Below are positions 1-6,350 of a stretch of DNA of 21,674 nucleotides, piece by piece. The first letter of the stretch is position 1. Every line of letters starts with the position of its first letter. Source of the DNA: a virus; IMG/VR virus record IMGVR_UViG_3300030118_004102, positions 1 to 21,674 of that record; one strand, written 5' to 3'. The notes below the pieces were generated by a model that saw only the letters and a program-made list of their open reading frames with translations, did no database searches and had not been told where the DNA came from. The position numbers and the translations under genes were made by a program.

Positions 1-853
1 AACCTACGTTTCCGGGTGATGTAACACCGGGGTTTGTTGCTGACGCAGTACCATACTTAGTACCATACTTACCGAAGAATGGGATGTTCATTGACTTGAA
101 GATCTTGATACCTGCAATCTCAATGATTCCGTTTCCTTTCTGTAAGCTATCACCCTGCTCGTCACGGTTAACTAGACCGTTAGAACCTACAGCTTGGATA
201 AGTTCATAGTACTGGCGAGGGTTTAATACACCTACTCTACCTTCTGTACTAATTCCTTTTTCGTCTAATGCAGCAGCGGCATCATAGAAGCCGTTGATTA
301 GACACTCAGAGTCGTATGCTGCAGTAGCGTTAGTAACTCCAGATCTAGTTAGTTGGATCTGTGTTCCACCGGGTTCTACAAAGTTAGACTTAGTGATAGG
401 TGATGCCTGTCTTGCTCCCTTTGCGATTGCACGGAAGATAAGTCTGTCATACTTCTCAGCAAGAGCATATCCAATCTTCTTAGATATCTCTCCTCTCAAT
501 TCGTAATGAGCCAATGTTTCATCTAGCTCGTATACAAACGCTGAACTGATTAGAAGGTCATCAATAGTGATGGTCTTCTCAGCTACTGGAGGTGCTCCAT
601 CGGAGTTACCGAGGATAGCGTTACCCGGAGTATGATACTCAGCGGTTGTACGACCTGTGTAGATGAACTGTAAACTCTTACCATTTTTAAGAGTTCTCTT
701 CATTACTAGATCCCGAGCAATTGCATTGTTCTGGAATCCTTTAAACATTTCTCCACTGAACAATTTGAGATATAAAGCTCTCGCATCGTTAGCGGAGTTC
801 AGTTGACCCGGCCTCGTGAGTGAGGAGGTCAAATCAGATGACTGATGTGCCAT
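1..853 (-). CDS. Major capsid protein, T7 gp10-like (3' end beyond window)
   Basis: Forms the icosahedral shell of the head. The frame opens at ATG 853 (MAHQSSDLTSSLT) and stays open for 284 codons to the left edge, so the C-terminus is missing. The identification rests on gp10-like blocks: SGEMFKGFQNNAIARD near the N-terminus, NGKSLQFIYTGRTTAEYHTPG around residues 55-75, then EKTITIDDLL and VYELDETLAHYELR. The last two match T7 gp10 EKVITIDGLL and IYDIEDAMNHYDVR as I recall them. No Shine-Dalgarno sequence is visible before the ATG, where an AT-rich stretch follows a structured leader and a 46-codon ORF ending 13 nt upstream. A strong terminator at 1045-1076 separates it from the psbA segment, so it probably has its own promoter or relies on readthrough. 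The position after scaffold, hli and psbA is that of cyanopodovirus capsid genes. Confidence 0.93.
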   Translation of the reverse strand, partial: MAHQSSDLTSSLTRPGQLNSANDARALYLKLFSGEMFKGFQNNAIARDLVMKRTLKNGKSLQFIYTGRTTAEYHTPGNAILGNSDGAPPVAEKTITIDDLLISSAFVYELDETLAHYELRGEISKKIGYALAEKYDRLIFRAIAKGARQASPITKSNFVEPGGTQIQLTRSGVTNATAAYDSECLINGFYDAAAALDEKGISTEGRVGVLNPRQYYELIQAVGSNGLVNRDEQGDSLQKGNGIIEIAGIKIFKSMNIPFFGKYGTKYGTASATNPGVTSPGNVG

Positions 854-866
854 TATTTTATGTTAT

Positions 867-1007
867 TTAAAAATAGATATTTACTTTCTTCAGCTGAAAT
901 TTTTTGATCATTTTGTTGTGGTCTTTCCCACCGTCTAGACGGCTAATGGGTATCTCCGTAGAGGCCAGAAGCCAATTAGAATGAGGTCCGACATTGAGGT
1001 GTCTCAT
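867..1007 (-). CDS. Possible 46-aa leader protein before capsid
   Basis: An open frame of 46 codons fills most of the gap between the terminator at 1045-1076 and the capsid gene. It begins MRHLNVGPHSNW, continues ASTEIPISRLDGGKDHNK, and ends with a lysine-rich tail (KKFQLKKVNIYF). It stops 13 nt before the capsid ATG, so translation could be coupled. AGGA abuts the ATG with no proper spacing, which argues against efficient initiation. The same nucleotides form stem-loops, so the conserved element may be RNA rather than protein. I recognise no domain. Confidence 0.35.
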   Translation of the reverse strand: MRHLNVGPHSNWLLASTEIPISRLDGGKDHNKMIKKFQLKKVNIYF

Positions 1008-1040
1008 TCCTGTGGTAGTTCAAGTGCATTGTTTCTACCA
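927..1040 (-). promoter_or_regulatory. Structured leader upstream of the capsid gene
   Basis: Read on the minus strand after the terminator, three clear stem-loops follow one another. TGGTAG pairs with CTACCA (1040-1035 with 1018-1013). GAATGAG pairs with CTCATTC (1009-1003 with 985-979), with a possible inner GACA/TGTC. CCCA plus CCGTC pairs with GACGG plus TGGG (950-927), with a one-sided four-base bulge. This could be a 5' untranslated regulatory RNA or mRNA-stabilising leader for the capsid transcript. No known RNA family was recognised. Confidence 0.45.
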
Positions 1041-1044
1041 TAAT

Positions 1045-1076
1045 AAAAAAGGATAGCAGCCCGAAGACTACTATCC
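1045..1076 (-). terminator. Strong intrinsic terminator with UUCG tetraloop
   Basis: On the minus strand an 11-bp stem starts GGATAG, ends CTATCC, is capped by a C(UUCG)G loop, and is followed at once by a run of six T. Two G-U pairs are the only irregularities. It lies after the 47-aa ORF and before the capsid leader, so it closes the scaffold-hli-psbA transcript or attenuates readthrough into the capsid gene. Confidence 0.93.
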
Positions 1077-1094
1077 ATAGTTCATTGAATTTTT

Positions 1095-1238
1095 TCACAT
1101 CGATGAAAGAACTTCAGCGATAGTGATTTCCTCATCAAATTTTTCGGGAGTTTTTTCATGCTCCTCTGGCTTGTTATGATGAGTTTCAGGACTAAAGGAT
1201 GTAACAGAAGCCCTTGCTTTACTGGTTTGGTGTGCCAT
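1095..1238 (-). CDS. Small 47-aa protein with capsid-like N-terminus
   Basis: The frame starts at ATG 1238 inside the 3' end of the preceding ORF and stops just before the terminator. It begins MAHQTSKARASV, which resembles the first residues of the capsid protein (MAHQSSDLTSSL). The rest is polar and acidic with a histidine/glutamate-rich middle (ETHHNKPEEHEK) and the end EEITIAEVLSSM. It is last in the psbA transcript. Length and location suggest an accessory structural or regulatory peptide, but I recognise no family. No strong ribosome binding site is visible, so overlap coupling is possible. Confidence 0.5.
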   Translation of the reverse strand: MAHQTSKARASVTSFSPETHHNKPEEHEKTPEKFDEEITIAEVLSSM

Positions 1239-1341
1239 ATGTTTTTGGTAAAGTGTACTCTACGCCACGATACTTGAGTTTAGTAAGTCTTTTAAGATCT
1301 GTTTGCTCTTTAACACGAGCTTGTAGTTCTACTGGAGACAT
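1219..1341 (-). CDS. Small 40-aa hypothetical protein
   Basis: The chosen start at 1341 (MSPVELQARVKEQ) has GAGGA about seven bases upstream. An upstream in-frame ATG at 1389 would give 56 residues but would run through the three-way-junction RNA. The product is basic and amphipathic (KRLTKLKYRGVEYTLPKTYG). It overlaps the start of the 47-aa ORF by 20 nt, suggesting coupled translation. It follows the psbA-linked 25-aa mini-gene. No family recognised. Confidence 0.5.
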   Translation of the reverse strand: MSPVELQARVKEQTDLKRLTKLKYRGVEYTLPKTYGTPNQ

Positions 1342-1367
1342 AGTAAGTTCCTCATAGTATCTGATCC

Positions 1368-1411
1368 CCGTTCCATGATCAGATTTCATGCGTCCTAATT
1401 AGGATGAACGG
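1368..1411 (-). promoter_or_regulatory. Three-way-junction RNA candidate upstream of short ORF
   Basis: On the minus strand CCGTTC (1411-1406) pairs with GAACGG (1373-1368). Inside are two hairpins: the perfect palindrome TCCTAATTAGGA (1404-1393), and CATGA/TCATG with a 7-nt loop (1390-1374). The layout (GTTCATCC, GGACG, GGAACG) recalls the glutamine riboswitch/Downstream-peptide RNA class of cyanobacteria and cyanophages, which sits before short ORFs. The conserved GAAGUAGG-type segment I remember is not present, so this is a resemblance, not an identification. The 40-aa ORF begins 27 nt downstream. Confidence 0.35.
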
Positions 1412-1420
1412 ACGTTAGGA

Positions 1421-1498
1421 TTAATAACCTTTCTTTGTACCCTTTTTCTTAGGTGGGCGGCCTACTTTTGAACCATAGGTTCCTTTGCCTTTAGGCAT
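1421..1498 (-). CDS. 25-aa basic mini-protein with GRPPKKKG motif (copy 2)
   Basis: The ORF starts at ATG 1498, overlapping the 3' end of psbA by eight bases. GGAGGTG, an excellent ribosome binding site, lies within the last psbA codons. The peptide starts [16 protein letters not shown] and ends with a lysine-rich tail. GRPP plus basic residues resembles an AT-hook DNA-binding motif. A same-length paralogue lies on the other side of hli-psbA (2775-2852), sharing GTYG and GRPPKKKG. The role is unknown; nucleic-acid binding or charge neutralisation in the virion are possibilities. Confidence 0.72.
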   Translation of the reverse strand: MPKGKGTYGSKVGRPPKKKGTKKGY

Positions 1499-2549
1499 TT
1501 TGAATCACCTCCGATGATGTTGACGCTAGGTCAAGTGGAAAATTGTGAGCGTTACGCTCGTGCATTACTTCCATACCAAGATTAGCACGGTTTAATACAT
1601 CTGCCCAAGTAGGGACAACCCTACCACCTGTGGCTAACACGGACTGGTTAAAGTTGAATCCGTTGAGATTAAAAGCCATAGTGGAGATTCCCATACTGGT
1701 AAGCCATATGCAAACGACGGGCCAAGTAGCAAGGAAGAAATGTAAGCTACGACTATTGTTAAAGCTGGCATATTGGAAGATAAGTCTCCCAAAGTAGCCA
1801 TGAGCCGCAACAATGTTATACGTCTCCTCCTCTTGACCGAATTTATATCCATAGTTTTGTGAGGTAAGCCCAGTGGTCTCCCTAACGAGTGAACTCGTAA
1901 CGAGACTTCCGTGCATTGCAGCGAAAAGAGCACCGCCGAATACCCCAGCAACACCGAGCATATGGAAAGGATGCATGAGGATATTGTGTTCGGCTTGGAA
2001 TACGAACATAAAATTGAAAGTACCGCTAATACCAAGAGGCATTCCATCACTAAAACTCCCCTGTCCGAATGGATACACGAGGAAGACAGCAAAGGATGCT
2101 GCAACAGGTGCGGAATAAGCTACACAAATCCATGGCCTCATACCTAATCGGTAACTAAGCTCCCACTGTCTCCCCATGTAAGAGACGATACCGATAAGGA
2201 AATGGAAGACGACGAGTTGATAAGGTCCACCATTGTAGAGCCACTCATCGAGATTCCCCGCTTCCCAGATAGGGTAGAAATGTAAGCCGATTGCGTTAGA
2301 GCTTGGGACAATGGCTCCTGAGATGATGTTGTTTCCATATAATAATGAGCCGCTAACTGGCTCTCTGATTCCATCTATGTCTACTGGTGGTGCTGCTATA
2401 AAAGCAATTATAAAACAGGTCGCTGCTGTCAAAAGGCAAGGGATCATAAGCACGCCAAACCACCCCAAATAGAGGCGGTTGTTTGTGCTTGTTACCCACT
2501 CACAAAAGTTTTGCCAATTGCTAGACCTCTGTAAAGTAGTTGTTGCCAT
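1491..2549 (-). CDS. psbA: Photosystem II reaction-centre protein D1
   Basis: Full-length D1 (352 aa), the phage copy of the cyanobacterial photosystem II core subunit in the thylakoid membrane. D1 turns over rapidly under light, and phage expression is known to sustain photosynthesis during infection. Characteristic segments seen: [17 protein letters not shown] (first membrane span), [30 protein letters not shown]-like [21 protein letters not shown], and the C-terminal [13 protein letters not shown], where mature D1 is processed after Ala. No intron interrupts the frame. The start codon directly follows the hli stop (TAA-ATG), so the two are co-translated. Base composition is less AT-rich than many neighbours, as expected for a gene acquired from a host. 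A strong ribosome binding site for the next mini-gene is embedded in its 3' end. Confidence 0.99.
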   Translation of the reverse strand: MATTTLQRSSNWQNFCEWVTSTNNRLYLGWFGVLMIPCLLTAATCFIIAFIAAPPVDIDGIREPVSGSLLYGNNIISGAIVPSSNAIGLHFYPIWEAGNLDEWLYNGGPYQLVVFHFLIGIVSYMGRQWELSYRLGMRPWICVAYSAPVAASFAVFLVYPFGQGSFSDGMPLGISGTFNFMFVFQAEHNILMHPFHMLGVAGVFGGALFAAMHGSLVTSSLVRETTGLTSQNYGYKFGQEEETYNIVAAHGYFGRLIFQYASFNNSRSLHFFLATWPVVCIWLTSMGISTMAFNLNGFNFNQSVLATGGRVVPTWADVLNRANLGMEVMHERNAHNFPLDLASTSSEVIQNA

Positions 2550-2714
2550 TTAGAAGACACCTGGGATGATTTGACCAGTAGTGACGTATGCACCAATAGC
2601 TGCAACAAAACCAATCATTGCTAACTGTCCGTTTGTTTTTTCGGCTGTTTCAAAATAAAACTGTTCTTCGGCTACTCGTGCTGGTACTTCTTTTGCGTAA
2701 ATGTTATCAGGCAT
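2550..2714 (-). CDS. hli: High-light-inducible protein
   Basis: A 54-aa single-helix member of the chlorophyll a/b-binding-like family, which binds pigments and protects photosystem II from excess light. The frame runs from ATG 2714 to a TAA directly abutting the psbA start. The diagnostic membrane helix is present: FETAEKTNGQLAMIGFVAA, matching the Hli consensus with AE, NG and AMIGF. A short N-terminal tail (MPDNIYAKEVPARVAEEQ) precedes it. The gene sits between a 25-aa basic mini-protein and psbA, the standard photosynthesis cassette in cyanopodoviruses. No clear Shine-Dalgarno is visible in the AT-rich 20 nt upstream. Confidence 0.95.
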   Translation of the reverse strand: MPDNIYAKEVPARVAEEQFYFETAEKTNGQLAMIGFVAAIGAYVTTGQIIPGVF

Positions 2715-2774
2715 TTTTATAAAATAAATAAAAGGACGTGAGGCGATGATGAATGTTCAGGTCGCCGCGTCTAA

Positions 2775-2852
2775 TTACTTCTTTTTACCACCTTTCTTTT
2801 TTGGTGGTCTACCTTTTTTAGTGCCGTATGTGCCGGGTCCGTATGGTGACAT
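2775..2852 (-). CDS. 25-aa basic mini-protein with GRPPKKKG motif (copy 1)
   Basis: The ORF runs from ATG 2852 to TAA 2775 and encodes MSPYGPGTYGTKKGRPP followed by a lysine/glycine tail. Its length (78 nt with stop) equals that of the ORF at 1421-1498, and the two proteins match at about 15 of 19 aligned positions. DNA codon choice differs strongly, so the duplication is old or the second copy came from elsewhere. GRPP flanked by lysines resembles an AT-hook. It lies between a 43-aa lysine-rich ORF and hli, in the late structural transcript. Function unknown. Confidence 0.68.
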   Translation of the reverse strand: MSPYGPGTYGTKKGRPPKKKGGKKK

Positions 2853-2859
2853 AATTTTT

Positions 2860-2991
2860 TTAAGGTTTAAATTCTTTGCCTATCCCTTTCTGTGGATTCT
2901 TACCGGGATAAGGTGGTTTTTTCTTAGAGGATTTTTTAATTCCACATCCTTCATTAAAAGCGGCTTCAACGCTTGGGCTTCCTTTTGCCAT
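2860..2991 (-). CDS. 43-aa basic protein downstream of scaffold
   Basis: Starts at ATG 2991, two bases after the scaffold stop, and ends eight bases before the 25-aa mini-gene. The sequence begins MAKGSPSVEAAFNEGCG, then turns lysine-rich (IKKSSKKKPPYPGK) and ends KGIGKEFKP. The tight packing between scaffold and mini-gene supports translation. Short basic proteins at this position could be virion components or DNA-binding factors, but no family is recognised. Confidence 0.6.
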   Translation of the reverse strand: MAKGSPSVEAAFNEGCGIKKSSKKKPPYPGKNPQKGIGKEFKP

Positions 2992-2993
2992 AA

Positions 2994-3776
2994 TTAAAAA
3001 TCAATGTTAGATCGTTCTAGTTTTGCTTGTATAGATTGTCTATATGCTGGGTCATCATGATATCTATCATCTTCCATAGCTTTAATAAGTTCAGCTTGGC
3101 TATTAAATACATCGTTAGAAGCTTTAGGTGGTTTACCTGTAATTAATTCACCATCTCTACCTGACGCATCTTGATATTTTAATGCTAAAGCTTGTACGGC
3201 AAAGTAAGCCGCTAAAGGATCGCCCTTAGACATTACTGCATCGTAAAGTTTTACTTCTTGTTCAGGCAGGTAATTACCCGCCCAATCTACAAGGTTGCTG
3301 TACTGTTCTTCACCGCCTACTAAGTTTTCTATTTGTTGTATATCAGCATCTGAAAATTCTCTTGGACCTGCATTTTCAAAAGTGTTTCGTTGCTGCATTG
3401 CCATCTTTGCAACTTCCACAGGGTCCATTTTTTGTAGCTGTTCAAAAGTTTCTTTAGTTAAACCTTCTCTTTCATCCCATAGTTGGTCAAGAATGTTTTC
3501 TTTAGGTTCAGGTTTATCTTCTTCTACCTCAACTTCTTCCTCTACTTCTTCGACCTCTTCTACTTCTTCTGATTTATTACCTATTTTACTTTCTAATTCT
3601 TTGTATGCTTTTTCTAATTCCTCTTTGGTTTTATATTTACCTGCTAGTAGCTGACTTTCGTTCTCTTCCATTTGCTCCCCTATCTCTAGGGATTCTTTTT
3701 CATCTTCAGATAAATTATCCTCAGTCGTTACGGTTTCTACGTCAGCTTTATATGTGTAAGTTTGTTCTTCGCTCAT
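2994..3776 (-). CDS. Capsid assembly (scaffolding) protein, T7 gp9-like
   Basis: The internal scaffold guides procapsid assembly and leaves before DNA packaging. The 260-aa product is strongly acidic and predicted mostly helical. A Glu/Val-rich stretch (SEEVEEVEEVEEEVEVEE, about residues 69-86) follows a K/E-rich coiled-coil-like segment (YKTKEELEKAYKELESK). The C-terminus is basic (QSIQAKLERSNIDF), as in phage scaffolds that bind coat protein through a charged C-terminal helix. It lies directly after the portal gene with an ATGA stop-start overlap (3776-3773). This is the T7 order of portal then scaffold. Identification is from position, composition and length (T7 gp9 is slightly longer). 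Confidence 0.85.
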   Translation of the reverse strand: MSEEQTYTYKADVETVTTEDNLSEDEKESLEIGEQMEENESQLLAGKYKTKEELEKAYKELESKIGNKSEEVEEVEEVEEEVEVEEDKPEPKENILDQLWDEREGLTKETFEQLQKMDPVEVAKMAMQQRNTFENAGPREFSDADIQQIENLVGGEEQYSNLVDWAGNYLPEQEVKLYDAVMSKGDPLAAYFAVQALALKYQDASGRDGELITGKPPKASNDVFNSQAELIKAMEDDRYHDDPAYRQSIQAKLERSNIDF

Positions 3777-5365
3777 AGTTGTTCAGGTGGTGGTGTATTT
3801 TGAGTACTTTGTGGTGCAATCTCTTCAGCTAATGCAGGGTTTTTAGATGGGTCCATTATTGGAGTTTTTAACATTGCAGTTTGTTGTTCTGCCTGTTGTG
3901 CCTGCATTGCCATTTGCTGGGCTTGTTGCTCTTGGCCTTGTATCTCTTGCATTGATCTCACAAGATTTAGAGTTTCAATACCCTGAGCTGCAGCTAGACG
4001 TTTAACTACTTCCTCTGGATTAATAAATTTTTGTACTGCCTCTGGACCCATTGTATTAGCTACAACAGTTAAAAATTGTCCTAAGCTTTCAGCATCTTGA
4101 TTTCTACCTAATGCATTGATACCAGCCACTAAAGTAGGTTTAACTATATTTTTGGGAAGCCTTGGAATCTTTCCTTGTTTTTGGAATTGATTCAAATATC
4201 TGTTTAAATATGGCAGTAAGAATGATGTAGTAAGTAATTGGAATATACCTGCGAGTTGGCGTTCAAGAGCTGTCTGAGTCATTCTCACTTCCTCGGCGGT
4301 AGTGCGTTCTGAATCTCTAACAGCATCTGCAAGAAACGCTTCGTTTAATCTCTTCTCTATTACTTGCGTCATCTCAAACGCGGTTTTAAAATCTGCAGTC
4401 TTACCTACTGTTATTACTCCAACGTCATCAGGACGTGAACTAATGATTGCCCCATTTGGTGCATTACTCAGCGTGCTTGGTTTCGTGGTAGAACTAGGCG
4501 ATAAAGTAAATACGACTTTTGCAGCCGCCGCACTTCCTTCAACTAATGCTTGTGACAAACCTTCAAGAGATTTTAGGTCGCCAATAAACTGTCCACACCT
4601 GCCTCTGCCATAATTTTCTCCTTCCACTGAATTCCACGTCAACGGCAACCAAGGTGTTAAATCTATAGGAGCTTTGCCTCTAGATTTTTCTAATATTTTA
4701 CCGTGTACTTCTTGATGCCAAACAAATCTATTGTTATCTCTTTTGACGTAAGTGTAGATATCACATTCCTCTACATCAGATACCGATTTATCTACAACTG
4801 AATCGTATTGATTTAAAATTTCAGGTGGTAATTGATCTTCAATTAATTTTTTAGCAATTGTTTCTTTCGTGATTATTTCGATCACATTTCCGCTACCGTC
4901 TTTTTCTATAACGTAACGATTAAGCGGGTATAACTTTAGACCATCCTTACTCATAAAAATTAAAACATTACCACCTACAATTAAATGTAGTAATGCTTCA
5001 TGTATGACAACACGATCATTAGACGCTGAAATAGCTTCTGTAATTGTGCGTTCAATTTTTGCAAAAGATAAGTCTAGTTCCGATTTAACTTGTGGTCCAA
5101 ATTCCTGACCAAGTTGACTTTCATCTACCTGTAATTTAAAGAAGCTAGTTTGCACTGGTAGCATTGCTAGCATTAATTTACTAGCAAGGGTGGTACACAG
5201 TTTAGCCCCAACAGCTTGGTAAGGTGTAGGCAAATTCCTCATCCCTTTTTGGAATTGGTCTTTTGTAATTAAATACGGAAGTGTTAATTCTGCCGCTTGT
5301 TCTGCTTCGCTTAGAAACTGGGTACGTTCTCCTGATAAATAATCATACCTAGTTTTTGCTGTCAT
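3773..5365 (-). CDS. Portal (head-tail connector) protein, T7 gp8-like
   Basis: The 530-aa dodecameric portal forms the DNA entry and exit channel at one capsid vertex. The N-terminus (ARTRYDYLSGER-like KTRYDYLSGERTQFLSEAE) matches the gp8 family. The segment TPYQAVGAKLCTTLASKLML (about 47-66) and the later ADAVRDSERTTAEEVRMT (about 342-359) are typical of podovirus portals. RTTAEEV is a hallmark of the family in my recall. The C-terminus is glutamine-rich (QQAQQMAMQAQQAEQQ) and low in complexity. Length agrees with T7 gp8 (about 536 aa). It follows the DUF4214 gene with a 3-nt gap and overlaps the scaffold gene by four bases. Confidence 0.95.
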   Translation of the reverse strand: MTAKTRYDYLSGERTQFLSEAEQAAELTLPYLITKDQFQKGMRNLPTPYQAVGAKLCTTLASKLMLAMLPVQTSFFKLQVDESQLGQEFGPQVKSELDLSFAKIERTITEAISASNDRVVIHEALLHLIVGGNVLIFMSKDGLKLYPLNRYVIEKDGSGNVIEIITKETIAKKLIEDQLPPEILNQYDSVVDKSVSDVEECDIYTYVKRDNNRFVWHQEVHGKILEKSRGKAPIDLTPWLPLTWNSVEGENYGRGRCGQFIGDLKSLEGLSQALVEGSAAAAKVVFTLSPSSTTKPSTLSNAPNGAIISSRPDDVGVITVGKTADFKTAFEMTQVIEKRLNEAFLADAVRDSERTTAEEVRMTQTALERQLAGIFQLLTTSFLLPYLNRYLNQFQKQGKIPRLPKNIVKPTLVAGINALGRNQDAESLGQFLTVVANTMGPEAVQKFINPEEVVKRLAAAQGIETLNLVRSMQEIQGQEQQAQQMAMQAQQAEQQTAMLKTPIMDPSKNPALAEEIAPQSTQNTPPPEQL

Positions 5366-5368
5366 TTT

Positions 5369-6151
5369 TTATTTTTGATTTAATGAACTTGTCGATAAAG
5401 ATGAGCCGCTTCCACTGCCTGAACTATTTAAACTTTTAAATGCGTTCATAAAACCCATCATATTTTGATATGGATTAGCTGCCGCTACTCCACCTGGAGC
5501 CCCGCCACCGTATCCCATATTTGGGTAGGAGTAACGACTACTGCCAAACAAACCATCAATCCCACTTAAAGCAGTCATAAATTTTAAAAACTGGTCAAAG
5601 CTATTGTCTGATGTAGTTGACGGATTATTTGTATTAGCAGTGTTTGATGTATCGACAGTGGCTGATGTGTCAACAGTATCTGCTGTATTAGCTGCTGCGT
5701 CTTCTAATGTTTTTATCTTACTGTTGGCATCGGTTAATTTATTTTCATACCAGTTGTCAGTACCTTTCCATGTATCTTTCATGGCTCCAGTTTCATCAAA
5801 CATATCTGAGTACGATGGAACCGTACCAGCTCTTACACCATCACCTCTAGCTATAGAATCCCTTGCGGCTTGTCTATTCTGTTGAGCTAAAGTAGCAGAT
5901 CTTCCTTTGAACGCACTTGGTAAAGCGTCTAACACTGATTCCGCAGGGTTTCCCTTACCTGCATCTTGAAATTCTTTTACTTTTAAAGCTCTATCTTTGT
6001 ATTCATCACTACCCATTAAAGTTTTTTTGATTGAGTCAAGTGATGTACGTTGTTGGTTAAGCTGTTTATTCCAATAATCAAAACCGCCTTCATCTATATC
6101 TCTTCCAACAGTAGATTGATATAGTTTATTTAAGGCACTTAAATTAGCCAT
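5369..6151 (-). CDS. DUF4214-domain protein next to portal
   Basis: A 260-aa protein whose first 55 or so residues match DUF4214: LNKLYQSTVGRDIDEGGFDY, then W, and later LMGSDEYKDRA. DUF4214 occurs in bacterial surface and calcium-binding proteins and in several marine phages; its function is unclear. A helical middle follows. A Thr/Asn/Asp-rich linker (about 155-180, repeated TVDTS/NTANT elements) leads to a Gly/Ser-rich C-terminus (SSGSGSGSSLSTSS). The composition suggests an extracellular or virion-exposed protein rather than an enzyme. It overlaps the 68-aa ORF by eight bases and precedes the portal by three, so it belongs to the late structural transcript. Confidence 0.75.
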   Translation of the reverse strand: MANLSALNKLYQSTVGRDIDEGGFDYWNKQLNQQRTSLDSIKKTLMGSDEYKDRALKVKEFQDAGKGNPAESVLDALPSAFKGRSATLAQQNRQAARDSIARGDGVRAGTVPSYSDMFDETGAMKDTWKGTDNWYENKLTDANSKIKTLEDAAANTADTVDTSATVDTSNTANTNNPSTTSDNSFDQFLKFMTALSGIDGLFGSSRYSYPNMGYGGGAPGGVAAANPYQNMMGFMNAFKSLNSSGSGSGSSLSTSSLNQK

Positions 6152-6350
6152 TAGGATCTTCTTTTATACGTGTTTTTATCCACTCCACAACGTCACGCTG
6201 ACCAGCTTTGAACATGATGGTTTCAATTGATTCATTGGGAGAAGGGTTTGTAGGTGGAAAAATAATCTCTAGTTCTGAGATAATTTGTTCTATTGATGGG
6301 CCGATTATTGGCTCAAGAATATTGGGGGAGATTGACATTACTGTGTTCAA
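6144..6350 (-). CDS. Small protein between nrdB and the DUF4214 gene
   Basis: A 68-aa product from ATG 6350 (an alternative ATG four codons later, MSISPNIL, is equally good). It overlaps the nrdB 3' end by 38 nt and the next gene by eight. The sequence is Ile/Pro/Glu-rich (PIIGPSIEQIISELEIIFPP), then a short helix, RDVVEWIKTRIKEDP. Conserved tight overlaps support translation. No domain recognised. Confidence 0.6.
   Translation of the reverse strand: MNTVMSISPNILEPIIGPSIEQIISELEIIFPPTNPSPNESIETIMFKAGQRDVVEWIKTRIKEDPNG

Noticed and set aside
1634-2104. 156-codon ORF in another frame of psbA
   Set aside because: Alternative-frame reading of a highly conserved gene; composition follows psbA codon structure.
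2550-2714. PhotoRC-type RNA motif expected upstream of phage psbA
   Set aside because: hli directly abuts psbA with no untranslated leader, so no room exists; no matching structure before hli was seen.
2742-2766. GGCGA/TCGCC hairpin upstream of hli
   Set aside because: Only 5 bp with a 15-base loop; the following T-rich stretch is broken, so it is weak as a terminator or regulator.
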